Below are positions 15,201 through 28,300 of a DNA stretch of 64,000 nucleotides, one piece after another. The DNA is from Heliocidaris tuberculata (lineage: Eukaryota > Echinodermata > Echinoidea > Camarodonta > Echinometridae): assembly GCA_025618425.1 (NCBI GenBank), contig CM046836.1, forward strand, positions 10,763,004 through 10,827,003. The letters are read 5' to 3'. The notes under the pieces are model-generated. The model did not search any database. It was not told where the DNA came from and saw nothing but the letters and a program-made list of their open reading frames with translations. The stretch's first letter is position 1. Each line of letters begins with the position of its first letter. The position numbers were made by a program, and so were the translations under genes.

Positions 15201-18200
15201 GTAAATTGGTACCTGTTAGGATTATTCTTTGAAATGCACTGTGCACTGGAAACAGAGCTAAAGCCAGGAAAATAATTTCCAAAGCTCTTTGGAAGCACAT
15301 AGGGACGTATTATCACAATGCAATATGCGCTATACAAGAACACGATATTATCATCATTATTAGCAACAAAACATTTCTACCCTCAAACACTTCCCTTTCG
15401 CTGGTGAACAGTGCAATTCATATATGGGAATGAGCCTTAAACATGACAAATCTAGCATACTTACTGTGCAACAGATTCCACATCTATCTCATCTCCACCT
15501 AACCCCAGATAATCCGCTGCTGCAGCTGGTCTCTTAGTATCCTCCTTAGCAACCCCTCCTCCTCCTCCTCCTCCTACACCACCCTTGATGACATCACCTT
15601 TATCATCTTTCCTCTCACTTCCTGCAGATGATTTGGTGCCTGTATCCGTTTGCAAGGCAGGTCTTCCCATTTGTGCACTCTAGATAAAAACCATGACAAC
15701 TTATCAAGTGTAAAGAGAAGGTTGAGTTCTGGGAAAGGTGAAAAATGATTTGTAAGCTTTCTTATTCTCTTTATGTCAGTTTGGAAGATTATCATTGGAA
15801 GAAATGTCTCCTGAAAAGGATTGCTCTTCAAATGCCCTCAAATTCGAAATATGGCGAGAAACGGCTGATATGTTCGGGCCGAACTTTCATGCCGCATGTG
15901 TGTGTATAGTCCCATATACATTTCTGTGTGCAGTGCATGTGACTCTCAGCAGGATTGAATCAATTTCTTCCCATTTTAGTGATTCCAAAACCTTACAGCA
16001 TACACCCATTACTACATAATCAATCTTTCCCAATTACTTCCAGACAATTTCTTTCATAATGTAATTGCTTGACCAGAACTCAACTTTATCTGTAACTACA
16101 ATAACAGCATACATGTTTAAACAAAGGAAAAATTTCAGTTCATTTCCAAAATTTCTTCAGAATTTTTTTTCAAAATATCTATAAATTCAAATAGCAAGTG
16201 CAGACCTGTATATTAAAATCACATTGCACACATGGCAGGGAGTGGCCCGTAACAACTCCTAAACTGAATGAAATGTCAACACCTGTGTTCATATATTCTT
16301 CTGTTTTCCTGTTATACTCTATGTCTCTAATTCTCTTACTCCTTTTATTAGCACATGAAGACTTCATATAATATGATACACATGATAATACGACATGTAT
16401 CTTTATTCTCATGACACTAATTCAAATTCAAATTCAAATTTGTATTTATTTCATTTCCAACAGAAAGAAAAGACAATGGCATTACAGATATTATTACAGA
16501 AAATATGAAAAATATATGTACAAATTCATTTATTCTTGATAATCAGAAATTATGAATTTATTTTAATAATTCATTATAATAATTTATTTATAATGAATTA
16601 TTAAAATAAATTCTTAATTTCTGAGGAAATGTGGGGGATCCACTAAAAAGCAGTGCTTGTAATTTGTGGATCCCTAGGGAAAATATAATTGTTTCAAATT
16701 GTGCCTACGAAGATTTGGAAAACACAAAACAGTATTACAGAACAACAAACAAACACGAAACGACAAGGAAAAGGAAAACAGATTTAAAGAAAAAGGAAAA
16801 CAGATTTAAAGAAAAAGGAAAATGAAAAAGGAAAAGGGAAAAAAGAAAAAAAGGAGAAAAACGCAGGACATATCGTGACCGAAAAAGGAGGTAGTTATAT
16901 TGGTGATTCTGGCAAGTTAAGATCATAAGACCAAATAAATATTCAATTAATTGAGCAGATGATGAAGACTTAAATGAAAAAAATAAGAAAGATATCAGCT
17001 GTTATCAGGTAATTATTGTATATTACTATAAGATCTGAGCCTAATACCCAGTCACACGGCCAAACTGACCACTAATGAACAAAATCTTGGCTATTTGGGC
17101 TGATGTAAATTTATTGTATGGTTCATTGTAGGTCTGGTGGTGATCTTATTGGTGTGACGGGGGAAAAAAAGCTTGATATCTGCAATCAAAAGAAAAATAG
17201 CAGAGATGGGTATGAAATGTACGTCAGTAGGGATGTCTGACAACCCTAACCCTGTGATAAGACTTTTTATTAACTTGATCTATTAGTACCTTTAACACTC
17301 CATATCCACAAAAGAATTGGGCTCTTCATGGGTTACCAAAATCCCTAGTGACTGCTTTTTCTTGTCTGAACTAAAATTGAATTAAAAAGAATTTAATGAG
17401 AATATTTACCTGTTTAGTAGAATCCAATTTAGGCAGCTGTTTCTTTTCCTCTGGTTTCTGTTTTGAAGGCATTGAATAGGTTGCACTCAATCCAACTGCC
17501 TCATTCAGCCAATCATCACTATCTGCTTCAGGTGGCGTTTGCTTGGTTGGACTAGAAGAGACAGATGATTGGCGTGATAGACCAACTGGTCTCCGAGGTC
17601 GGTCCATGGTGGAGTTGCCAAAGATATCATCGTCACCGTCAGCTTCATCTGCAAATCTGTATTTAATTTTCATTGAAAGAAAAAAGGATATCATGACATG
17701 ATCCAACAGAAGCACTTTGTTGGTCAAGGTCATAGATCTGTAGAATATATGTTTTCCTGGGTAAAACAAGATCCAATATAAGACTAAGTCGCACCAATGA
17801 TGGCAATGCTCGGCATGGTGGCAGTTGGCAAGCCATCGTTAGCAGAACGTTGGGCCATTGTCTTTACCAATACATGGTGGATATGGGTTGGCTACATAAT
17901 GTTGGGCCATATTAGTATTATGGTTGGCACGATACATGTAGCAATTAGCAAGCCGCCATTGGCCAAATGAGCTCTTACCTTGGCCCTATTTCTATTAGTC
18001 AATGTCGAGCCAATGTTGTCCTGGTAGATAAAAACATAGTGGCCTCATATCATGTTTGAACACATTTAGTCTAATGTTGGCCCAAGATAGTTTTGCTATG
18101 TGGGATATGGTCACAGACCAAAATAACAATATTCTTCACATAGCCTTGAAATCTATTACAAGACCCAAAATGCTATATGTATCAATGATCTATCAATTAC

Positions 18201-21200
18201 CTTACACCTCTCCTACCAGGAGGGGCAGAGTCTGGTCGCTTGGATACCACAGAGGATGGAGTGTAGCCTCCAAAGGTGAAATCTTCCTCTTTAGGAGCAG
18301 ATGGAGCTGTACAGAGTTCAAAGGTCAAATAAGTAAATTAAATGTTTTACCCAGGTGAAAGTTAGATAACATACGGTTATAAGGCTTTAAAAAGATACAT
18401 AACTTGTCTTGTATGGACTAAGCAAACCTTTGTAAATTACGATGAGAATGTCAACGTGTCAGACAGACTAATGACCAAAACAATAGAGAAAACAGGCTCT
18501 AAAGAAGAGTGACCATATTAGAGTGCCTAATCTGTGTCCTATTGTTTGTCGCACAAAACTCGTTAGCATACACTGTGAAATACTAAATGGATTGGGTTGA
18601 AACTTCACATACCTTCAGAATAGATATATTTCTTTGTTTCTTTAGATTTTGAATACCAGACAATGCATAGTTTTAAAGCTATACCAGAAAAGCGATGTGA
18701 AATACAATCCCAGGAAGTTGACACACAAAGTTTGAATGTCCAGGAAAACATGGTCATTTCGAATGAGAGTAAAAACATATTTCAACAAGGTTTTTTAACC
18801 TGAATTTTTGTCAGATGGTAGATTAATAAAAGAACTTTCTTACAAATATAAAAATACAAATAAACTTAAAATCAAAATTTCCACCCCAAACCACCTTTCT
18901 CAGCCGTTCACTCTAAAACTCCCCTTGCGACTTATTGGTCGTTTTGTGGTGGAGGGTCACATATTATGTTTTCATTACCTGTTTGTGGCTTTCTGTACTT
19001 GGTATCCAACTGGAACTCCTTTGTGCGTCCTTTACTTGCAGGGGGTTTATCAAGTATAGTGGTCTTTCCAAACAGGTCATTCACCTTGGCTTTAGCTGCC
19101 TCTTGTTCTTTATCCACCTTGGTACTTTTCTTTGGCATGTCTTGAGGGACATAGATTTAATGGATAGATCGATAGATAGATAGAATAGACAGATAGATAT
19201 ATAGATAGATAGATGTAGATAGATGGAAAGATAAACAGATAGATAGACAGATAGATAGATGTAGATAGATAGATAGATAGATAAGATAGATGTAGATAGA
19301 TAGATGGAAAGATAGATAGATGTAGATAGATAGATGTAGATAGATGGAAATTAAGATAGATGTAGATAGATAGATGTAGATAGATAGATGGAAAGATAGA
19401 TAGATGTAGATAGACAGATGGAAAGATAGACAAATAGACAGAAAGATAGACAGATAGACAGATAGATACATGGAGATAGATAGACAGATAGATAGATAGA
19501 TAGATGGAGATAGATAGACAGACAGATGGATAGATAAATAGATAAATTATATGAAACATTTATTTCCTTCATAAATTGCTCAACTAATTCTTTCAAAAAT
19601 TGTTTGCTTGTCATCTCGCTATTTCGATTTTTGTACTTGCTATTTCTACCTTTAGGGAAAATGATTTACAATGAAGTTATGAATAGTGGAAAGTCAGCTG
19701 CTTGTTTTATTTTGTTTTGTTTTTGTTTTTTGTCTGAAACTGTTTCTGGTAATCACACATGCAAATATTGTCCTGTAGGGTGCATTTTTATCCTTTAACT
19801 TCTTGATAAGTATAGTGGAACCTTTAATTTCATACAGCAAAGGAAGTTGGAACCATGAAAATTAACTTGTTGTATGGTATCTTGTTATATCAGACCCTTT
19901 AAAAGCGAGGGTCTGCTGTATTACATTTCTGAATTGAACAAATGCAGTATTTATCCATTACCTCTTGGTGTGTCATCAAAACCCAATCCATCCAAGATCC
20001 CATCATCGTCACCAAAGTCGATATCATCTGATTTCTTGGTGGTCGGCTTTGCTTGAGGTTTGCTTGCAGATGGACCTTTGCTTTTGTCTCTGTCTGTGAT
20101 CACATAGCAGAGACAAATCAAATACCTTGCACACATTTCTATAACTAGCAGAATTACATGCAATTGTTGCAGGCTTCTCGGCAGAAGAAAGTTTACGCAT
20201 GGTTCAAATTGACAGAAATATGGCTTTACCGAATCCCATAGGGGTGATCTGAGAGGATCAAAGCAATATGGCAGGTTGAAAGTATGCACTGAGACAATTA
20301 TTGATCCATATTGAGTGAAATATGGCCTTTTGACATCCCAGGGAGGTGATTTTGGAGGACCAAAACAACTGTGGAGATTGAAAGTAGGCATTAACTGATT
20401 TATTAACCGATTTATTATATAAGCTACTGAAATCCTTGCATCTGATTGGCTGAGAGCAAATTTGTCGGTAAAAATCACCGACAAGACACTTGATGAAACG
20501 CCCCCCTGCAGTCAAAAGAAAAGTTGTCCCTAATTCTAGGTATTCTCAATGCAATGGACAGGCCGAAATCTGCAATGCCTCATGGAAAATAGTCCACATC
20601 ACGAAGACTGAAGTGGGAAATCCCAGGGCTTCGCATGGCTCCTATGCATTTAATGTAAACAATACATGCCATATATTTTCTTGCAATATTTGGAAAATTT
20701 TCTTTGAATGCTCCCTCCTCTTTTGCCAGGTTATCTGTGAAGCATCAGAATGCTATTCCCACATTTTCAAAACTTAAACATTTTGAGAAATACTCATGGA
20801 TGAAAGACATACAGTTGGTGAAATGGCCAAGCAACAATGTTGCCATAGTAGCGCAGAGTTTTATGTCGAACCTGGAGGTTGGAATCTGTGGCATCTGATA
20901 GGTATTGCAAATACCGAAAACTGTAACTCGTATTCTATTTCAACTTTTCTGCAATGGAGTCTAAATTCTCTACTGACACAAACCCACCTCTTGGTGTTGT
21001 CTCCAGAAGAGTTTCATCACTTTGACTGATACCTAGAGCTTCCTTCTTAGAAACAGGAGCTGGATCTATGTGGCATGAAGACAAGTACAGACAAGCATAA
21101 TTATTACTCTTCACTTTCTATCAATACAAAGACATATCATTGAGAATGCAACAAAATACAGTCACCAATTGAGGTAAAAGGAAATGGTTATCTACATCTT

Positions 21201-22348
21201 TTTTTTTTTAATGAATGACTGCAAGCTTATCATCTCATGCTTGCTCTGCAATGAAGCTCTACTTTCCCCAAATTATGTATGTAAGTGTCTTGTTTAAAAA
21301 TATGTTTTTCTTTATTACATAAATGTGCAATGATGATGTTTGTTCAGATAAACATAAAATCAATCGCCACCTTAATAGTACATTTTAAAAATGAAATGTA
21401 CATGTTTAACTGGAAAAAGGGTTGTGTGATCAGTTTAATCTGAATATGTGATTGGCTGATACAGTTCCACAACACATGCTTCATCAACAATTGCTCGGCA
21501 GGCAAATTCCTAACTTAAAACAAATTCCTGACTTCAACCCTGGACCAAGCAATGTACCTAACCCTAACCCTTAAGCCCACCGCACATTATAGGATCGATT
21601 TTGGAAATAAATCACAATAGCATTAAATATGGGCAAATCTACCTTATTCAGTTTCTGGACAATAATATGAATACTAAACATAGGGTTTTGGTGCACTGTC
21701 AGCCTTATACCGGGAATAAGGGCCAAATTAGTTTCAAATCGTAGACAATCATAGAACTGCTCTGATGTCATTACGACTTGGAGCCAATTTCGCCTTTCCT
21801 AGGACTAGAATGCTCGCAATAGGCCATATTTTTTATTTAACTATTTTTTGTATATGACTATTTAGAACCTCAATCAAAACCATTTTGTGTGTTTAAATGT
21901 TTATATCAAATACTATTACATTTTCTTCCAAAATCAGACTGATCGTATAGCATGTGGTGGGCTTTACACTATACCTTTGAGGAAATACAGCCCTGAGCAA
22001 CAGATGCCAGAGCAAATTGTTGGGACGTCATTAAAAAAACCCTAAAACTCTAGAACCACAATCAGAGGCAATGCCATAAAAAATACATCATAAAAATACA
22101 TCTATATCTACTGAATATCCCAAACAGACCATTTTGTTTGTTTTCTGGTCTCTTCTCCTCTGCCGCTGGGTCATCTCTCACAGCTGGTCTGGAAGATCCA
22201 GCTTTCGTAGCCTTGGCAACGGGCTTCTTCTTGGGTTTTGGAGCATCCTCATCATCAGAGAGAAGACCAGCAAGAGGGTCATCTTCATCAAACTCTACAA
22301 GAATAGAAAATGGGAGTTAATTTTGAGATCAAATGAGATAGAGGTGAG

Positions 22349-22379
<31 letters not shown>

Positions 22380-25300
22380 AGGGAGAAAGAGAGAGAGAGA
22401 GACTGCGCTGAGGGAAGAGTGCGACATGTTGAGAAAGTGGGAGACCGAAGTGGGCGGCCACTCTCATATGGATTGCACTGGCGCACACTCCCAGGAAAGT
22501 GTGCACCAGAATGGTGCACACTTCTGTGAAGTAGGCGTCAAAAGCGTGAGAAAGGATTCTACCAGTCTTGTAATGGTATGTAATGCCATCGTTGATCATA
22601 AATTCGCTGTCAAAAATCTTTTGCTTTTTGAAGAATTTTGACCAATGTCTTCATATTATCCTTTCATGATAAGTTGTTTTAATTTGAATTAATTTTAGTT
22701 CATAATTAATTTGAGAATATTGGTTAAAATTACCATTTTGATGTATTATAATATGTTAAAAAAACACATCATGTCGCTTCTCATAGCCACGCCACTTGAG
22801 AAATTTTTCGTAACTTTATACAGCCCGCTCAGCAATCCAGAACCCGGTCCAGAACTAGTCCAGAATCTCTGAGTAGGCAATATGAGTAATAATCAAGAAT
22901 ACAGACTTGATACTTGGGTAAGTCAGAAGTTTATTTTAACCGTAAAATTCTTTTTTGTACAGAATGGAGGGTGATAAATCATTAACTGCGATACAGCTCA
23001 TGACTTGGGTCTTGTCCGGAGAGCCCGGCGACTTGTGCGCCGTCTTCCCAGGGGGACTGTGTGCGCTGTCACGGTGTTTCGCAGCTCCGCACCAATGCAT
23101 GAACACTAACGTTATATAGGGATGACCCTGTTCATTAATGCCAAAATTAAAATGTATGCTTGTATTTATAAATTTGCCAAATAGCCATAACTTTTTTAAA
23201 TAAAACAAATGTGAACTTTTATTATTATCTGTTGTGTCATTTATATTTAACCATGCCATTTTGCCAACACTTTCCTTTTCTGAGTAGGGAGCCCCTAAAT
23301 CCAAATCAATTACAAACCTGAAAGCACTCATTCCAGGTACTCTGCCACTGACCATCTCATGATTTATTTGTAGGAAATTGTGATTGCACAGTAATTGAAC
23401 AAATCTTCACATTAAAGATAAAGTTATGATTTCCTGACTGAGTATGATTTTGTCGCAGTTAAACTACATAACTTGTTGATCCTGTCATGCCAGAGAGAAA
23501 AGTATCAATTCACAATGATAGCACTGGGTATAAACACAAGGAAATATATTCAGCAAATAAATGGAAGAGTGTGAAATAAATACCCACCCCCAAAAAGAAG
23601 GAGTGAATAAAAGAGGAGAAATAATAATGGCCTTAAACAGCTTTATGAATTGTTACAGATGTTGTGGTTTATTTTCCATTTTGTTACTCTTTTCCATACC
23701 ACACTTCCACAATTCCAAGCTATAGAGAAACATATTAACAGTGGGGTATTTTTCTTCTGTTATTTGACATTAATACAGACAGCAGATGACTTCTGGTGGA
23801 TGATGGATCTGGGTATACCTCCTGATGTGTATGCCGAATATTTATCAAGAGGGGGGACAGAAGAAGATCTTTATAAATCAAAAGAGAATTCAGAGAAGAA
23901 AGCTGCTGAATGTGACAGTGGAGAAGAGCAGGAGAAGGAAGATCACAGAAGTGTTACAGAAAAAACTGAGACTGATTCAAAAGAAGAGCTGATTGATGAT
24001 GATGCTAATGAACCTGAAAGTGAAGATGATACAAGTGAAGAAGAGCTGATAGATGATGGTGCTTATGATGAAGGAGAACCTGAAAATGAAGAGGATGATG
24101 CAACAACTAAAGAAGAGCTGATAGATGATGATGCTTATGAACCTGAAAGTGAAGATGATGATGCAACAAGCGAAGAAGAGCTCACAGATGGTGGAAAAAA
24201 GAAAGGAGATCAGGAAGAAATGAGAGGTAGGTAACATTGTTAATGATAGAGATATACTCTATAGTGTGTGATCCTTGCAATTTTGTTTTAGGTAATTTTT
24301 GTATTATTAAAAAAAAAAAAAACACTGTTACAGCAAAAAGGTTAGTGTTGGTTTTCTAAAAAAATACAAATTGGAATAAGGGAAAATTCTTGAGTTGGTT
24401 AATGCCAGCTACCTGACAAGACTAGTGGATGCAATACCATAAATTTCAATGTGATAAAGAAGCATCTGTTATTTAAAGGGAATAGGTAATGTTCATGACA
24501 AAGAAAATCTCATTATCTTGTTTATATTTTCCTGAAAATATAAGAAAGAACAGAAATGATTTACCATGTTATATCAGTCAAAATAGATGTTAACTAAAAC
24601 CTTAGTTTTCTAATTGGTACAGCACACCACCAGTGTAGTAAAATCACGCAAAACCGTTATAACGGTTTAGCGTTATATTTGCTGATTGTTACGTAAGCTT
24701 CGCACAGCAAGGTCGAACGGTCTAGCGATTTTCCTAGTCTCTTATTAGTCGTTCGCCCGTATTCGACCCAAGTGTTGTGCATACTGAAAAGAAAGACAGA
24801 GAGAAGACAAACAAAGAAATACATAAAGAAAAAAGGAAGACAGAGAGAATAAAAACAAAGAAATACATAAGGAAAAGGAAAACAGAAAGAAGAAAAACAA
24901 AGAAATACATAAGGAAAAAAAGAAGGTATAAAGTATAAAAACAAAGAAATATATAAGGAAAAAGGAAGACAGAAGAAAAACAAAGAAATACATAAGGAAA
25001 AAAGAAGAGTGAAGAAAAACAAAGAAAAACATAAAGAAATACATAAAGAAATAAAAAGAAGATATAAAGAATAAAAACGAAGAAATACATAAGGAAAAAG
25101 GAAGACAGAGAAGAGAAACAAAGAAATACATAAGGAAAAAAGAAGAGTGAAGAAAAACAAAGAAATACATAAAGAAATTCATAAAGAAATAAAAAGAAGA
25201 TATAAAGAATAAAAACGAAGAAATACATAAGGAAAAAGGAAGACAGAGAAGAGAAACAAAGAAATACATAAGGAAAAAAGAAGAGTGAAGAAAAACAAAG

Positions 25301-28300
25301 AAATACATAAAGAAATAAAAAGAAGATATGGAGAATGAAAACAAAGAAATACATAAGGAAAAAAGAAGAGTGAAGAAAAACAAAGAAATACATAATGAAA
25401 GGAAGACAGAGAGAAGTAAAACAAAGGAATACATAAGGAAAAAAGAAGAGCGAAGAAAAACAAAGAAATACATAAGGAAAAAGGGAAGACAGAGAGAAGA
25501 AAAACAAAGAAATACATAAGGAAAGGAAGACAGAGAATAAAAACAAAGAAATACATAAGGGGAAAAGAAGAGAGAAAAAAAACAAAGAAATACATAAAGA
25601 AATAAAAAGAAGACAGAGAGAAAAAAAACAAAGAAATACATAAGGAAAAACGAAGATGGAAGAAATACATAATGAAAAGAAGACGGAGAAAAGAAAAGCA
25701 AAGGAATACGTAAGGAAAAAAGAAGAGCGAAGAAAACCAAAGAAATACATAAAGAAATAAAAAGAAGATATGGAGAATAAAAACAAAGAAATACATAAGG
25801 AAAAAAGGAAGACAGAGAGAATAAAAACAAAGAAATACATAAGGGAAAAAGAAGAGAGAAAAAAACAAAGAAATACATAAAGAAATAAAAAGAAGATATG
25901 GAGAATAAAAACAAAGAAATACATAAGGAAAAAAGGAAGACAGAGAGAATAAAAACAAAGAAATACATAAGGGAAAAAGAAGAGAGAAAAAAACAAAGTA
26001 ATGCATAAAGAAATAAAAAGAAGATATAAAGAATTAAAAAAAAAAAAAAATACATAAGGAAAAAAGGAAGACAGAATAAAAACAAAGAAATACATAAGGG
26101 AAAAAGAAGAGAGAAAAAAACAAAGAAATACATAAAGAAATAAAAAGAAGATATGGAGAATAAAAACAAAGAAATACATAAGGAAAAAAGGAAGACAGAG
26201 AGAATAAAAACAAAGAAATACATAAGGGAAAAAGAAGAGAGAAAAAAACAAAGTAATGCATAAAGAAATAAAAAGAAGATATGAAGAATAAAAACAAAGA
26301 AATACATAAGGAAAAAAGGAAGACAGAGAGAATAAAAACAAAGAAATACATAAGGGAAAAAGAAGAGAGAAAAAAACAAAGAAATACATAAAGAAATTAA
26401 AAGAAGATATGGAGAATAAAAACAAAGAAATACATAAGGAAAAAAGGAAGACAGAGAGAATAAAAACAAAGAAATACATAAGGGAAAAAGAAGAGAGAAA
26501 AAAACAAAGAAATACATAAAGAAATAAAAAGAAGATATGGAGAATAAAAACAAAGAAATACATAAGGAAAAAAGGAAGACAGAGAGAATAAAAACAAAGA
26601 AATACATAAGGGAAAAAGAAGAGAGAAAAAAACAAAGTAATGCATAAAGAAATAAAAAGATATAAAGAATAAAAACAAAGAAATACATAAGGAAAAAAGG
26701 AAGACAGAGAGAATAAAAACAAAGAAATACATAAGGGAAAAAGAAGAGAGAAAAAAACAAAGAAATACATAAAGAAATTAAAAGAAGATATGGAGAATAA
26801 AAACAAAGAAATACATAAGGAAAAAAGGAAGACAGAGAGAATAAAAACAAAGAAATACATAAGGGAAAAAGAAGAGCGAAGAAAAACAAAGAAATACATA
26901 AAGAAATAAAAAGAAGATATGGAGAATAAAAACAAAGAAATACATAAGGAAAAAAGGAAGACAGAGAGAATAAAAACAAAGAAATACATAAGGGAAAAAG
27001 AAGAGAGAAAAAACAAAGAAATACATAAAGAAATAAAAAGAAGACAGAGAGAAAAAAACAAAGAAATACATAAGGAAAAAAGAAGATGGAAGAAAAACAA
27101 AGAAATACATAATGAAAGGAAGACGGAGAAAAGAAAAGCAAAGGAATACGTAAGGAAAAAAGAAGAGCGAAGAAAAACAAAGAAATACATAAAGAAATAA
27201 AAAGAAGATATGGAGAATAAAAACAAAGAAATACATAAGGAATAAAGAAGATAGAAGAAATACAAGAAATACATAAGGAAAAAGGAAGACAGAGAGAAGA
27301 AAAACAAAGGGATACGTAAGGAAAAAAGAAGAGCGAAGAAAAACAAAGAAATACATTAAGAAAAAAAAGGAAGATATGGAGAATAAAAACAAAGAAATAC
27401 ATAAATATATATTACTTGTACAGATGCAAATGAGTTGTGATTATCAACTTTGAGTGAAAAGTTGCATAAACACATTGATCATAGGCCTTTTGGTAAAGAA
27501 TGGCTTTGTTTACAATCTTGTTTAATCTTTTGAGAAAAGAATTACATTCCTAACATGACCATTAAATCATTTCTTTAACTTTGCAGAGAACCAAACAGAT
27601 ATTCAGCGCTCAAGATGAAGAAGAGCTTCAGAGGACTGTGCGTATGTGCGTGGGCAGAATTTGTAGCCGTAAAAAAAAGGCACGTCTGCAAGAAATTGTG
27701 AGTAAAATTAGTAGTTAAATACTAATAATTCTTCCAGATGTTTAAAGTATAGTTGTTAATATATTCAAGGGGAATGAAAGGCAACAAACATTACCTGATT
27801 TACTCATGCATGCATATGGGAGTGATGATGATGTGATTAGATTTTGGGGTCAAGAGGTCAAAGGATGCAGATGTCATTGTGTTCATGAAAATGGCTTGTT
27901 CTTGTGATAACTTAAGAATTATACTACAAATCAACTGCAAACCTAGTACATCTTTGTAGACTGGAGTGAGAAACGAGGTGATTAATGTTTGGGGTCATTA
28001 TGTCGAAGGTCAAAGTTCACAAAGGTCATTATATATGAAATGGCTCCTTTTTGTGATAACTTGAGGACTATTTGGATGATCAGTTCAAACATATCCCATG
28101 TATACACACAGGAGTGGCAATGGTTTAATCAGATCTGGGGGAGTTTAATTGTCACAAGGCTGGGATCGAAAAACACCATTTTCATGATTCTGGGTAAAGA
28201 TATTTCTAAACATACATGAGTAATTAAGCCATGAGATTCTGCAACACTTATATATTTAGTATATCAAAATAAAATCTGTCTCTTTCATTACACAATCATA

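Noticed and set aside
19150..19545. CRISPR-like regularly spaced repeats
   Set aside because: Simple GATA minisatellite in a eukaryotic intron; no direct repeat/spacer structure.
19110..19614. Minus-strand Tyr/Leu/Ser-rich ORFs
   Set aside because: Artefact of the GATA repeat; no splice or family support.
22936..23355. Minus-strand 139-codon ORF
   Set aside because: Begins in plausible frame but has no splice context, biased composition or recognisable motif, and does not fit FBF1 phases; left as unexplained intron sequence.
23650..23778. N-terminal hydrophobic stretch MLQMLWFIFHFVTLFHTTLP as a signal peptide of the nested gene
   Set aside because: It precedes a good TTAATACAG acceptor and has the T-rich composition of intron sequence; kept out of the gene model.
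24734..27402. Minus-strand ORFs of 870 and 885 codons (Phe/Leu/Ser rich)
   Set aside because: They are readings of the pyrimidine strand of a tandem repeat; all three frames are open at once, which no real protein would need.
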